Source of the DNA: Acidobacteriota bacterium | Lineage (GTDB): Bacteria; Actinomycetota; Actinomycetes; Actinomycetales; Micrococcaceae | Length of the DNA: 8,615 nucleotides | NCBI GenBank assembly: GCA_019352125.1 | Contig: JABBNV010000105.1 | Span: 1-8,615 of the forward strand | Reading direction: 5' to 3' | Part shown: positions 1 to 6,180 of the stretch, in pieces | Layout of the letters: every line of letters starts with the position of its first letter | Position numbering within the stretch: the stretch's first letter is position 1 | Position numbers and translations under genes: made by a program | The notes under the pieces: generated by a model | Told to the model about the DNA's origin: nothing | Seen by the model: the letters and a program-made list of their open reading frames with translations, nothing else | Databases searched by the model: none

Positions 1-780
1 GGTGAATCGCTACGGGTCGTTGGCTCTTTGCGTGACGTGGCCGCACCCCTACGGATGCGGCGCGAATTCTGGCGGGAATAGCTGCCCGGGCACTCACATA
101 GTCTCCATGACTATTTCGGGTACGGGCTACCCGCGAAATTCAGCGGGCACGCGGGAGACCACCAATGCGGACGTAACGCAGGATGTTGCCCAGCAACGGG
201 GTGATGGCGGGCTCGCACTATTCTGGGCCTGCGCGATAAGGGGGCTGGTAGTCGCGGAGCCGTTTGGGCAATGGGTCATTGAGGACGTTTTTGCCGCTGA
301 CCGGCCAGCGTGGGAGCGCGCTGGTGCCACGATTGTGCAGAACGTTGAACCGTACGAGGTAGCCACGTTGCGGATGCTCAACGCTACCCACTGTCTGCTG
401 GCATATCTGGGGGCCTTGCTCGGCTACGCCACCATCGCGGATGCGGTGGCTGATCCGGAGTTGCTGGGCATTGCCCGTGCACTGCAACAGTAGGACGTTG
501 TGCCTACCCTGCAGGCTCCGCCAGTCTGGACCTGGCTGAGTATGGTGAATCAATACTCACTCGCTTTGCCAACCCCGCGTTGGGCCACACCATCATTCAG
601 GTGGCTATGGGCGGCTCGCAGAAACTTCCCATTCGGGTGCTTGGCACGGTCAGTGATTGCCTGAATGCTGGCGCAGTGCCTGAACTTGCCGCATTGATGG
701 TGACTGCCTGGACGGTCTTCACCTACCGTGGCCACGAGGCCCATGGAAGGGAACTGCCTCTGGATGATCCGCTGCCCGCC
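1..780 (+). pseudogene. Decayed mannitol dehydrogenase / fructuronate reductase family gene (5' end outside window)
   Basis: Remains of a long-chain, NAD-dependent polyol dehydrogenase of the mannitol 2-dehydrogenase/fructuronate reductase family. The similarity moves between frames. Frame 1 (from base 1) reads ESLRVVGSLRDVAAP and then hits TAG at 79-81. Frame 2 (from about 92) reads THIVSMTI, then the C-terminal-domain block EPFGQWVIED (about 257-286) and RMLNATH (371-391), and stops at TAG 491-493, where the family normally has Glu. Frame 1 resumes at about 523 with LDLAEYGESILTRFANPAL and runs to RELPLDDPL near 774. Between about 190 and 250 the whole middle of the protein is missing, including the region normally holding the 'SCDN' loop, so roughly 150 residues are deleted. 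The usual C-terminal tail after LDDPL is also absent. The family's catalytic Lys (K-x4-N-x2-H) is Thr at 365-367. Several independent lesions make sequencing error unlikely. The protein would have oxidised a sugar alcohol in the cytosol; it cannot be functional now. Confidence 0.85.
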
Positions 781-795
781 CCATCCAACAGCCGC

Positions 796-826
796 AGCGG
801 GCTGGGGCGGTCCGCCCCAGCCCGCT
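796..826. terminator. GC-rich perfect hairpin between convergent genes, likely bidirectional terminator
   Basis: The 15-base arms at 796-810 (AGCGGGCTGGGGCGG) and 812-826 are exact reverse complements around a single T, which in practice gives a 14-bp stem with a 3-base loop. The hairpin starts immediately after the TAA (829-827) of the minus-strand glycosylase-like gene and follows the 3' end of the plus-strand pseudogene. Only three T residues follow on the plus strand and none on the minus strand. This is therefore a strong stem without a proper U-tract, a form common in actinobacteria. Confidence 0.7.
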
Positions 827-1462
827 TTAGGCGTGGTTCTGCGGAGTCAGGCCGGTGCGGGCCATCGCATCTGCGTAGGCAGCGCGCATGTCTGAGAGCC
901 ACTCTTCTTGCTTGGTCTCTGATCCAGCAAAGGCGCGGCCAGAGAGTGAGCGGACCTTGTGCACCTTGAGTCCGCGGCGCCAGATCAGCGGGTTTTCCGT
1001 CTTCAACAGCTGCTGTGCCAAACGGTTGGCTTCGGTACCGTGGGCCACGATGACTGAGGCGCGGGGCACTAGGGTCAACATGCGCAGCAGGGGCTTCAAA
1101 CCAGCGGTGATCTGCTCCGGCGTCAGTTTGCCGTTGGGCTCACCCTGGGTAAACCACGGATGCACGTTCCAGGGCATAAGGTACTCGGGACGCAACCCCA
1201 CCTGCCACTGGACGCCTAGCAGCCGGGCAATCGCGTCGTCGTCGCCCGCGGTGACAAAGCCGGACGGGTGTGCCGAGCCAATGTTGGAATGCAACGAAAT
1301 AATGCGGCATTCGTCCACATTGTGCATCGGGTCAATGTAGGGCACCTCAAGCGTCGGCTTGGCCGCACGCAGGGAGTCGCAGAATTCGTTAACAACGGCC
1401 ACATGAGGTTCGTACCGACGGTCTAGATGATCTTGGTACGTTTCGTGGGCAATAGCTGTCAT
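827..1462 (-). CDS. Uracil-DNA glycosylase superfamily protein
   Basis: A 211-residue cytosolic protein of the uracil-DNA glycosylase fold, in the style of a small actinobacterial family. These proteins would remove uracil or other damaged bases from DNA, but the specificity here is unknown. Visible landmarks in order are PYIDP (41-45), the first active-site strand RIISLHSN with a downstream SGFVTAGDDD (67-76), the loop PWNVHPW (97-103), the helix LKPLLRMLTLVPR (122-134), the strand ASVIVAHGTEANRL (135-148) and RRGLKVHKVRSLSGRAF (162-178). The ATG at 1462 is preceded by GAGGAG with a rather long 12-nt spacing. The gene is last in the minus-strand run, 57 nt after the preceding SDR gene, and ends at a strong hairpin. 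Oddities: where relatives usually have a PGP-type motif this protein has NIG (60-62), and the late His-Pro-Ser/Gly motif is not recognisable. It may be a catalytically altered or non-enzymatic member. Confidence 0.7.
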   Translation of the reverse strand: MTAIAHETYQDHLDRRYEPHVAVVNEFCDSLRAAKPTLEVPYIDPMHNVDECRIISLHSNIGSAHPSGFVTAGDDDAIARLLGVQWQVGLRPEYLMPWNVHPWFTQGEPNGKLTPEQITAGLKPLLRMLTLVPRASVIVAHGTEANRLAQQLLKTENPLIWRRGLKVHKVRSLSGRAFAGSETKQEEWLSDMRAAYADAMARTGLTPQNHA

Positions 1463-1497
1463 CTGGTGCTGCGTCTCCTCAGGGGGTGAAAGTTTAT

Positions 1498-1511
1498 GTC
1501 CGATTTCGGAC
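1498..1511. repeat. 14-bp palindrome GTCCGA-TT-TCGGAC upstream of the glycosylase-like gene
   Basis: Six-base arms 1498-1503 and 1506-1511 are exact reverse complements with a 2-base centre. The element lies in the 57-nt gap between the SDR stop (1520) and the glycosylase-like start (1462). It could be an operator half-site pair or a weak 3' stem for the SDR transcript. There is no U-tract after it. The function is not established. Confidence 0.35.
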
Positions 1512-1519
1512 CAACCTTT

Positions 1520-2185
1520 CTATTCTACCCGGCTTGGGATTGCCTCGATGGCCGAGGCAATGGGGGTGGGTCCGTTATTGAACGGTATGACGGCGCCAAT
1601 CGTCCGTGGAGCGGCCAGCACGGCCGCGATCACGGCGGCAACATCCGCCCGGCTGACGCTGGACGGTTTGACCTCCGGTCCCAGCTCAATCTGGCCCGTC
1701 GCGGGATCCAGTGTCAGCGAGCTGGGAGCCACGATGGTCCACTCCAAGTCGGTGTGTTTAAGGTATTCATCCGCTGCTGCCTTGGACTCTGCATAGGCAT
1801 AGAAACTGTTGCTCGGATCAACGCCATGACCCGGTCCAGCGCCAAAGTAGGAGACCATCACGTACCTTTGCACCTTGGCTGCCGTTGCAGCATCCATGGT
1901 GCGGATGGCCGCGTCGCGGTCCACTGCGTAAGTTCTCTCGGCGGGGCCTCCGCCAGCTCCCGCTGAAAAGACGACGGCGTCGTGGCCGGAAAAGACGTCG
2001 GCCAATTCGTTGGTGCTCAGGTGTTCAACATCCGCCACACGGGGTGACGCCCCGTTGGCGGTCACCTCGCTACCATGATCTGGATTGCGAATCAGGGACG
2101 TGACACTGTGCCCAGAATCACTGAGGATCTGTGCCAGCTGAAGGGCGATCTTTCCGTGGCCGCCTACTATGACAATGCTGCTCAT
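1520..2185 (-). CDS. Atypical SDR / NAD(P)H-binding protein (SDR_a5-like)
   Basis: A 221-residue, single-domain Rossmann protein of the atypical short-chain dehydrogenase type (NAD(P)-binding domain like YwnB/YhfK-type proteins). The dinucleotide-binding glycine motif is VGGHGKIA at 7-14. It is followed by a basic LIRNP (31-35), which suggests NADP preference, then DAVVFSAGAG (69-78), VSYFGA (111-116, a Ser in the active-site position) and YAESK (131-135, a Tyr-x3-Lys pair). The protein is likely a reductase or nucleotide-sensing protein; the substrate cannot be read from the sequence. The start ATG at 2185 is well supported by AAGGAG just upstream. The gene lies 35 nt after the flavin monooxygenase gene with no terminator between, so it is probably the next cistron of the polyketide operon. 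A pathway role is inferred from position only; a general quinone- or stress-related role is equally possible. Confidence 0.8.
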   Translation of the reverse strand: MSSIVIVGGHGKIALQLAQILSDSGHSVTSLIRNPDHGSEVTANGASPRVADVEHLSTNELADVFSGHDAVVFSAGAGGGPAERTYAVDRDAAIRTMDAATAAKVQRYVMVSYFGAGPGHGVDPSNSFYAYAESKAAADEYLKHTDLEWTIVAPSSLTLDPATGQIELGPEVKPSSVSRADVAAVIAAVLAAPRTIGAVIPFNNGPTPIASAIEAIPSRVE

Positions 2186-2220
2186 GGGTCTCCTTGGCTT
2201 GAGGGAGTGATACTTCTACC

Positions 2221-3363
2221 CTACGACTGATACGTCATGGTGAACCGCCGAGCCACCCACTCAGTAATAAAAGTGGACCGGGCCACCGTGCTGATGGTGG
2301 CATTTCGTCCCATCAGCATGCGTGGACCCAACGGTCTGCCCAACGTCATGTTCACCTCCGCCTGGCGGCGAGCGCTAGCGGCAGCTCCCTGCCGCCGACG
2401 TTCCCAGCTATGCATCTGCGTGTCAACGTCCTGACCGCGCAGCGCACCTGCCAGGAGCGGGACGAGAGTGGCTGCGTCGAGTAACCCCAAGGTCATACCT
2501 TGGCCGCCAATAGGGCTTATTTCATGTGCAGCGTCTCCAATGATGATCGCTCTTCCGCAGTACATACGCGCTGCAGTAGTGGCCTGAACCGAAAAGGGTG
2601 ACAGCATTGTCGCCGTCGCCGGATCTACCGCACATCCTGTTCTGTCGGCGACTATTTCTGCAAGTAGTTGCGTGGTAGCTGTGGTCTGGAGTTGGTCAGT
2701 ACGGGCAACCCAACGGCGCAGACCACCGGCGAGGGGAAATGACTCCACGACGCCGGCCGGCTCCAAATGCAGCACGGCCTGGGCGCCATAGTTGGTGCTG
2801 TCCGCAAAATCCCCCATGAGATAGGTGTCTGCGTATTTGCGATGCCGCGTGCGAACGCCCATCGATTCGCGCAAGACGGACTTGGCGCCGTCGGCAATAA
2901 TGGCAAAGCGGGCCACGAATTCACCCCGCTGGCCCTGTGCGCTGGTCCTAACCCGAAAGCTCGAAGGGCCGGAAACCATTGACACGGCGGTAAGGGGAGC
3001 CTCGATGGCGCTCGCATCCAGTGCCAACACTCTGGCTCGTAATGCGGCTTCCGTGTGCTGCTGGCCTATAGCCAATACGAACGGGTAGGGGGCCGGCAAC
3101 GAGGAGAAATCGAGGGAGGCAATGATATTGCCCTGGGACCTTGCCTTCCCGTGTCGAATCTTCACCCCCTGCTCCGTGAGGTCGGCCCCCACTGAGACCG
3201 CATCCAGCGCCGCCAACCCAGGCGGGTGAAGGCCGATTGCGCGAGAATGCGAGCCGGGTTCACTGCGCTGTTCCACCACACGAACGGTGAACCCTTGTTG
3301 CAGCAGCAGAGCCGCTGCAAACAGTCCGGACGGCCCAGCGCCCACCACTACTACGTCAAGCAT
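2221..3363 (-). CDS. FAD-dependent monooxygenase (PHBH-type aromatic hydroxylase family)
   Basis: A 380-residue flavoprotein of the p-hydroxybenzoate hydroxylase-like (FAD_binding_3) family. These enzymes use NAD(P)H and O2 to hydroxylate electron-rich rings. All three family motifs are present: the FAD-binding VVGAGPSGL (7-14 region) ending in Glu31, the DG motif IIADGAKSVLRESMG (156-169), and the GD motif IIIGDAAHEISPIGGQGM (273-290). SRAIGLHPPGL (40-50) is the usual pyrimidine/phosphate-contact segment. Length is normal for single-component enzymes lacking the thioredoxin-like C-terminal domain. The ATG (3361-3363) lies inside the end of the methyltransferase gene, sharing the 8 bases ATGCTTGA, and has no Shine-Dalgarno, so it depends on translational coupling. 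Position after a type III PKS and a methyltransferase suggests it hydroxylates the resorcinol or pyrone product, as SrsC does in Streptomyces griseus. The geranylgeranyl-reductase-like branch of the same fold is an alternative. Confidence 0.88.
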   Translation of the reverse strand: MLDVVVVGAGPSGLFAAALLLQQGFTVRVVEQRSEPGSHSRAIGLHPPGLAALDAVSVGADLTEQGVKIRHGKARSQGNIIASLDFSSLPAPYPFVLAIGQQHTEAALRARVLALDASAIEAPLTAVSMVSGPSSFRVRTSAQGQRGEFVARFAIIADGAKSVLRESMGVRTRHRKYADTYLMGDFADSTNYGAQAVLHLEPAGVVESFPLAGGLRRWVARTDQLQTTATTQLLAEIVADRTGCAVDPATATMLSPFSVQATTAARMYCGRAIIIGDAAHEISPIGGQGMTLGLLDAATLVPLLAGALRGQDVDTQMHSWERRRQGAAASARRQAEVNMTLGRPLGPRMLMGRNATISTVARSTFITEWVARRFTMTYQS

Positions 3364-4081
3364 GCCAGCGCAGCAGGTTGCGAAACGGTCCCTGTGCTTG
3401 AACCAGCCAGGGCTGCGGGACCGCCGCGGCTAATTCCGCCGGTGTGTAGCTGCGGCGGATGGAGGTGAGCCCATCCTGACGAATCAAGGAGCCGAATGCC
3501 AACGGCATGCTCAGCAGGGAGAAGAGGAAATAGGCTGCCGAGCCCCTAGCGATGTCACTGTGTACGGCAGCCACCGTGGCCAGAGCCTGCGAATCTGCAA
3601 GAAATCCAGCGAGAGTTGGCGCATCCAGATGATGCAGCACGTGGTTGGACACCACCACGTCAAATTTCTCGCCGCGCTGAACCAGCTCTGCGCTGGAAGA
3701 ATTTTCATAACTCACGTTGGGCTGCCGCTTTCCCCTACGGCTCTGGCGCGCAGCGAAGCTCGTAGCGTAGGCAAAGGCGCGCGGGTCAGGGTCCACGGCG
3801 GTGATCCGCACACTCAGCCCATCCTTGGCTGCCCACCGGGCCATGCTGCGGGCCAGATCCCCGCCGCCGCAGCCCAGATCCACTATGGTCAACGAGCCTT
3901 GCTGTCGAGCAAGCCGAGCGAGCGGTGCGAGTTCGGTGCGATACGTGCGGTGCCAGCCGGAGACCAGGGCGTTAATCAGCGGGAATTGGGCATACGTCCG
4001 GGCCAACAGCTTGGGCGAACAGTCCGGACTATCCATAACTTCTACTGCGTCCACATCACGTTGGGCCAGGAACCGGCTCAT
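3356..4081 (-). CDS. Class I SAM-dependent methyltransferase, partner of type III PKS
   Basis: A 241-residue cytosolic methyltransferase. Motif I is IVDLGCGGGDLAR (66-78), the acidic end of beta-2 is TAVDPDP (95-100 region, Asp97 likely contacting the ribose), and motif IV is DVVVSNHVLHHL (141-152), all typical of UbiE-like small-molecule methyltransferases. The N-terminal MDSPDCSP and SGWHRTYR segments and the C-terminal RRSYTPAEL segment (209-217) resemble a family I recall next to actinobacterial type III PKS genes. A hydrophobic stretch at about 184-200 may touch a lipid substrate. The start ATG overlaps the PKS stop as ATGA (4078-4081), and the stop overlaps the next gene by 8 nt. No Shine-Dalgarno is seen, consistent with coupled translation. 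It probably methylates a ring oxygen or carbon of the PKS product; O- versus C-methylation cannot be decided here. Confidence 0.88.
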   Translation of the reverse strand: MSRFLAQRDVDAVEVMDSPDCSPKLLARTYAQFPLINALVSGWHRTYRTELAPLARLARQQGSLTIVDLGCGGGDLARSMARWAAKDGLSVRITAVDPDPRAFAYATSFAARQSRRGKRQPNVSYENSSSAELVQRGEKFDVVVSNHVLHHLDAPTLAGFLADSQALATVAAVHSDIARGSAAYFLFSLLSMPLAFGSLIRQDGLTSIRRSYTPAELAAAVPQPWLVQAQGPFRNLLRWHA

Positions 4082-5217
4082 GGCTGGTCGGCGGAGACCT
4101 TGGTGAACAGCCCTGTTTCCACCGTCAGCCCGGGGCCGAAAGCCATGGCTGCAACGCGTTCCCGTTTCTGCGCGGAGGGTGCATCCAGAATGTGTTTGAG
4201 CACAAACATCACTGTGGCACTGCTCATGTTGCCAAAGTCCCGCAGGGTGGCTCGGGCAGGAACCAGCTGCTCCTCGCGTAGTTGCAGTTTGGCTTCCACC
4301 TTGTCCAAAATGCTGCGCCCACCCGGGTGGATGGCCCAGTGCTCAATGGCCGCATAGGGCTGTTGGAAAAGCTCGGGTTCGTGGGCAAGAAGTGGGGATA
4401 GGGCCCCCACAATATGTTCATCGATGATATGTGGAACATAGGTTCCCAGGACCATTTCAAAACCTTCATCGCCAATGTTCCAGGCCATGGATTCTTCACC
4501 CACAGGTGTGAGCACGGTTTCAAAAAAGTCCAATTCCAGAACGGCGTTGCTCTGCGGAAAATCCCGAGCTGTGATTACTGCCGCTGCGGCGCCGTCCGCA
4601 AAGAGGGATGATCCCATGATGGTGTCCGGATTGTTGGACGTGCGTACATGCAGCGAGCAGAGCTCACATGACACCACTAGCACCACGGCTTGGGGATCCG
4701 CCTCGCAGAATGCCTTCGCGGCACGCATGGCTGGAAACGCGGCGTAGCAGCCCATGAAACCCAAGTGGTAGCGCTGCACCGCAGGGCTGAGTCCGAGTGC
4801 TCGCACCACCTTGTAATCCGGGCCGGGGTTAAAAAACCCAGTGCAGGACACGGTAATCACATGGGTGATGTCCTCAGGCGTGAGCCCGTCGCAGGCGGCG
4901 ACAGCCTTTTGTGCGGATTCAATAAAGAGCTTGGTCGATTCAACGGCAAAGATGTCATTGCGCACCTTGGTGCTGGGGCTCAATAAGGTGCCGGTATTGC
5001 TGTCAAAGAACACTGGAAGTTCGGGGTGGGCATCAAGGCTGAGCTCGGTCAGGGCCGTATACCTGGTGTCAATGGCGGAAGAATCAAAGCAGGTGCTGAC
5101 CAGCCGCTGGCCCAGTCGAGTTAGCCCCGGCTGGCTCGCGAAGACGTCCCTAGCCTGGGGCTGAATTAAGATAGTGGGAGGTAGTGCAGTTTCGAGACCG
5201 AGCAACTTAACCGTCAT
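4078..5217 (-). CDS. Type III polyketide synthase (chalcone/stilbene synthase family)
   Basis: A 379-residue homodimer-type ketosynthase that would extend an acyl-CoA starter with malonyl-CoA and cyclise the chain to a resorcinol or pyrone. The full catalytic triad is visible: Cys157 in HLGFMGCYAAFPAMRAAK, His297 in WAIHPGGRSILD, and Asn330 in DFGNMSSATVMFVL. Also present are VSCTGFFNPGPDY (123-135), SSLFADGAAAAV (203-214) and the C-terminal GPG loop AFGPGLTVE (359-367). Length is standard. The start ATG at 5217 is the first possible one, because an in-frame TAA lies two codons upstream. No Shine-Dalgarno is seen, but a -10-like CATAAT lies 5 nt before the ATG, suggesting leaderless translation. 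It is the first gene of an overlapping trio with a methyltransferase and a flavin monooxygenase. Relatives include SrsA of Streptomyces griseus and BpsA of Bacillus subtilis, so an alkylresorcinol or alkylpyrone product is likely; starter specificity cannot be read by eye. Confidence 0.95.
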   Translation of the reverse strand: MTVKLLGLETALPPTILIQPQARDVFASQPGLTRLGQRLVSTCFDSSAIDTRYTALTELSLDAHPELPVFFDSNTGTLLSPSTKVRNDIFAVESTKLFIESAQKAVAACDGLTPEDITHVITVSCTGFFNPGPDYKVVRALGLSPAVQRYHLGFMGCYAAFPAMRAAKAFCEADPQAVVLVVSCELCSLHVRTSNNPDTIMGSSLFADGAAAAVITARDFPQSNAVLELDFFETVLTPVGEESMAWNIGDEGFEMVLGTYVPHIIDEHIVGALSPLLAHEPELFQQPYAAIEHWAIHPGGRSILDKVEAKLQLREEQLVPARATLRDFGNMSSATVMFVLKHILDAPSAQKRERVAAMAFGPGLTVETGLFTKVSADQP

Positions 5218-5252
5218 GGTCCATTATGTTGGGCCCGGGAGTGCTAAAACAA
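5218..5252 (-). promoter_or_regulatory. Putative leaderless promoter of the polyketide operon
   Basis: In the 44-nt gap before the synthase gene the minus strand carries CATAAT (5228-5223, 5 of 6 matches to TATAAT), an 18-bp spacer and TTGTTT (5252-5247, 3 of 6 to TTGACA). Five bases separate the -10 element from the ATG, so transcription would begin at or next to the start codon. This fits the missing Shine-Dalgarno. It would let the three-gene core be expressed apart from the upstream reductases. Confidence 0.45.
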
Positions 5253-5261
5253 TGGGTGTCC

Positions 5262-6176
5262 TCAATCGGGCGGCCGGGTACCGGTAAGCTCCTGTGCCAC
5301 GGCCCACAATTGGGCTGCCACCTGATGATTGGACATCCGCCTGGACAGACGGGCGGCCTTGGTAGCACCCGTGAGGCCAAAAAGACCGTCCGGACCGTAG
5401 TAGCCACGTGGCTGTGCCAAGGGGTCCGCGGCAGCGTACAGGAGTGGCTCTGCACCTTGCTCTGCAGCCTGAGAAGGCAGCAGGGGAATCTTGTTAAAGA
5501 TGGAATCCGCGGGCTTATCCTTGCCCAGGGAGGCGCCCGAAACCTGCAAATTTGTGCGGGTAAACCCCGGGTGCGCTGCATTGCTCATGAGCGTCCACGA
5601 GCGGAGGGCAGCAATTCCCGCCAAATGGCGGGACAGCAGCAAATCTGCCAGTTTTGATTGCCCGTAAGCTGCCCACGAGCGGTAGTGAGTGCGGCTCTGC
5701 AGATCAGCAAAATTGATCCGGCCAACGTTGGCCATGCTGCTGCTCATGGTTGCCACGCGTGCCGTGGGGGAGCGCAGGAGCGCTGGCAGCAATAAGTTGG
5801 TCAGTGCAAAAGGTCCCAAAAAGTTAGTGCCGAGCTGGAGTTCAAATCCGTCCACGGTTTCGTGCCGCGTGGGTGGCATCATGACGCCAGCGTTGTTGAT
5901 CAGCGTGTCAATGCGTCGGTGGTCCGCTAACAGCGCGGCCGAAAATTCGCGCACCGAGGCGAGGTCCGCCAGATCAAGCTGGCGGACCTCCAATGACGCA
6001 CTCGGTGCAGTTGCTCGGATCTCCATCGCAGCTGCTTCGCCCTTGGCAGGGGTGCGCACGGCCATAATGACGTGCGCACCGGCCGCGGCTAGCCGTTTGG
6101 CAGTCTCCGCGCCAATACCGCTATTGGCTCCGGTGACCACGATAGTTCGGCCATGCTGCAATGGGACCTGATACAT
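5262..6176 (-). CDS. Classical short-chain dehydrogenase/reductase (retinol dehydrogenase-like)
   Basis: A 304-residue NAD(P)-dependent oxidoreductase of the classical SDR family. It shows the cofactor motif TGANSGIG (15-22), AVRTPAKGE (39-47; Arg41 suggests NADP), DLADLASV (68-75), NNAG (94-97), the catalytic Ser in MSSSMA (144-149), Tyr171-x3-Lys175 in YGQSK, and [11 protein letters not shown] (201-211). The extended C-terminus of about 90 residues matches the retinol-dehydrogenase/WW-oxidoreductase-like actinobacterial branch. The ATG lies only 4 nt after the aldo/keto reductase stop, with no clear Shine-Dalgarno, so the two genes are very likely cotranscribed and coupled. The polyketide synthase gene follows 44 nt downstream. 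It may reduce or oxidise a carbonyl on a substrate shared with the polyketide pathway, but the substrate is unknown. A perfect 12-bp hairpin lies within its coding sequence. Confidence 0.88.
   Translation of the reverse strand: MYQVPLQHGRTIVVTGANSGIGAETAKRLAAAGAHVIMAVRTPAKGEAAAMEIRATAPSASLEVRQLDLADLASVREFSAALLADHRRIDTLINNAGVMMPPTRHETVDGFELQLGTNFLGPFALTNLLLPALLRSPTARVATMSSSMANVGRINFADLQSRTHYRSWAAYGQSKLADLLLSRHLAGIAALRSWTLMSNAAHPGFTRTNLQVSGASLGKDKPADSIFNKIPLLPSQAAEQGAEPLLYAAADPLAQPRGYYGPDGLFGLTGATKAARLSRRMSNHQVAAQLWAVAQELTGTRPPD
5961..5990. repeat. Perfect 12-bp inverted repeat inside the SDR coding sequence
   Basis: GAGGTCCGCCAG at 5961-5972 and its exact reverse complement at 5979-5990 flank a 6-base loop. 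On the coding strand the element encodes [10 protein letters not shown] (63-72) of the SDR, including the conserved Asp-Leu of the cofactor pocket. A stem this long and GC-rich would fold stably in the mRNA about 190 nt after the start codon. It may be a by-product of codon choice. Confidence 0.6.
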
Positions 6177-6180
6177 GTGC

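Noticed and set aside
1..826. Insertion sequence or mobile element as the cause of the broken polyol dehydrogenase
   Set aside because: No transposase similarity, terminal inverted repeats or target-site duplication is visible; the lesions look like point changes and a simple internal deletion.
580..969. 129-codon plus-strand open frame read as a separate gene
   Set aside because: Its first part is the frameshifted C-terminus of the mannitol dehydrogenase pseudogene. The rest reads through the hairpin at 796-826 and into the antisense of the glycosylase-like gene.
3560..4357. 265-codon plus-strand open frame
   Set aside because: It lies entirely antisense to the methyltransferase and the end of the polyketide synthase, both of which have complete family motifs. 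Its translation has no recognisable domain and is low-complexity; long antisense frames are common in GC-rich DNA.
5226..5657. 143-codon plus-strand open frame over the PKS promoter and SDR 3' end
   Set aside because: It is antisense to the SDR, with no recognisable protein features. The SDR frame has all catalytic motifs.
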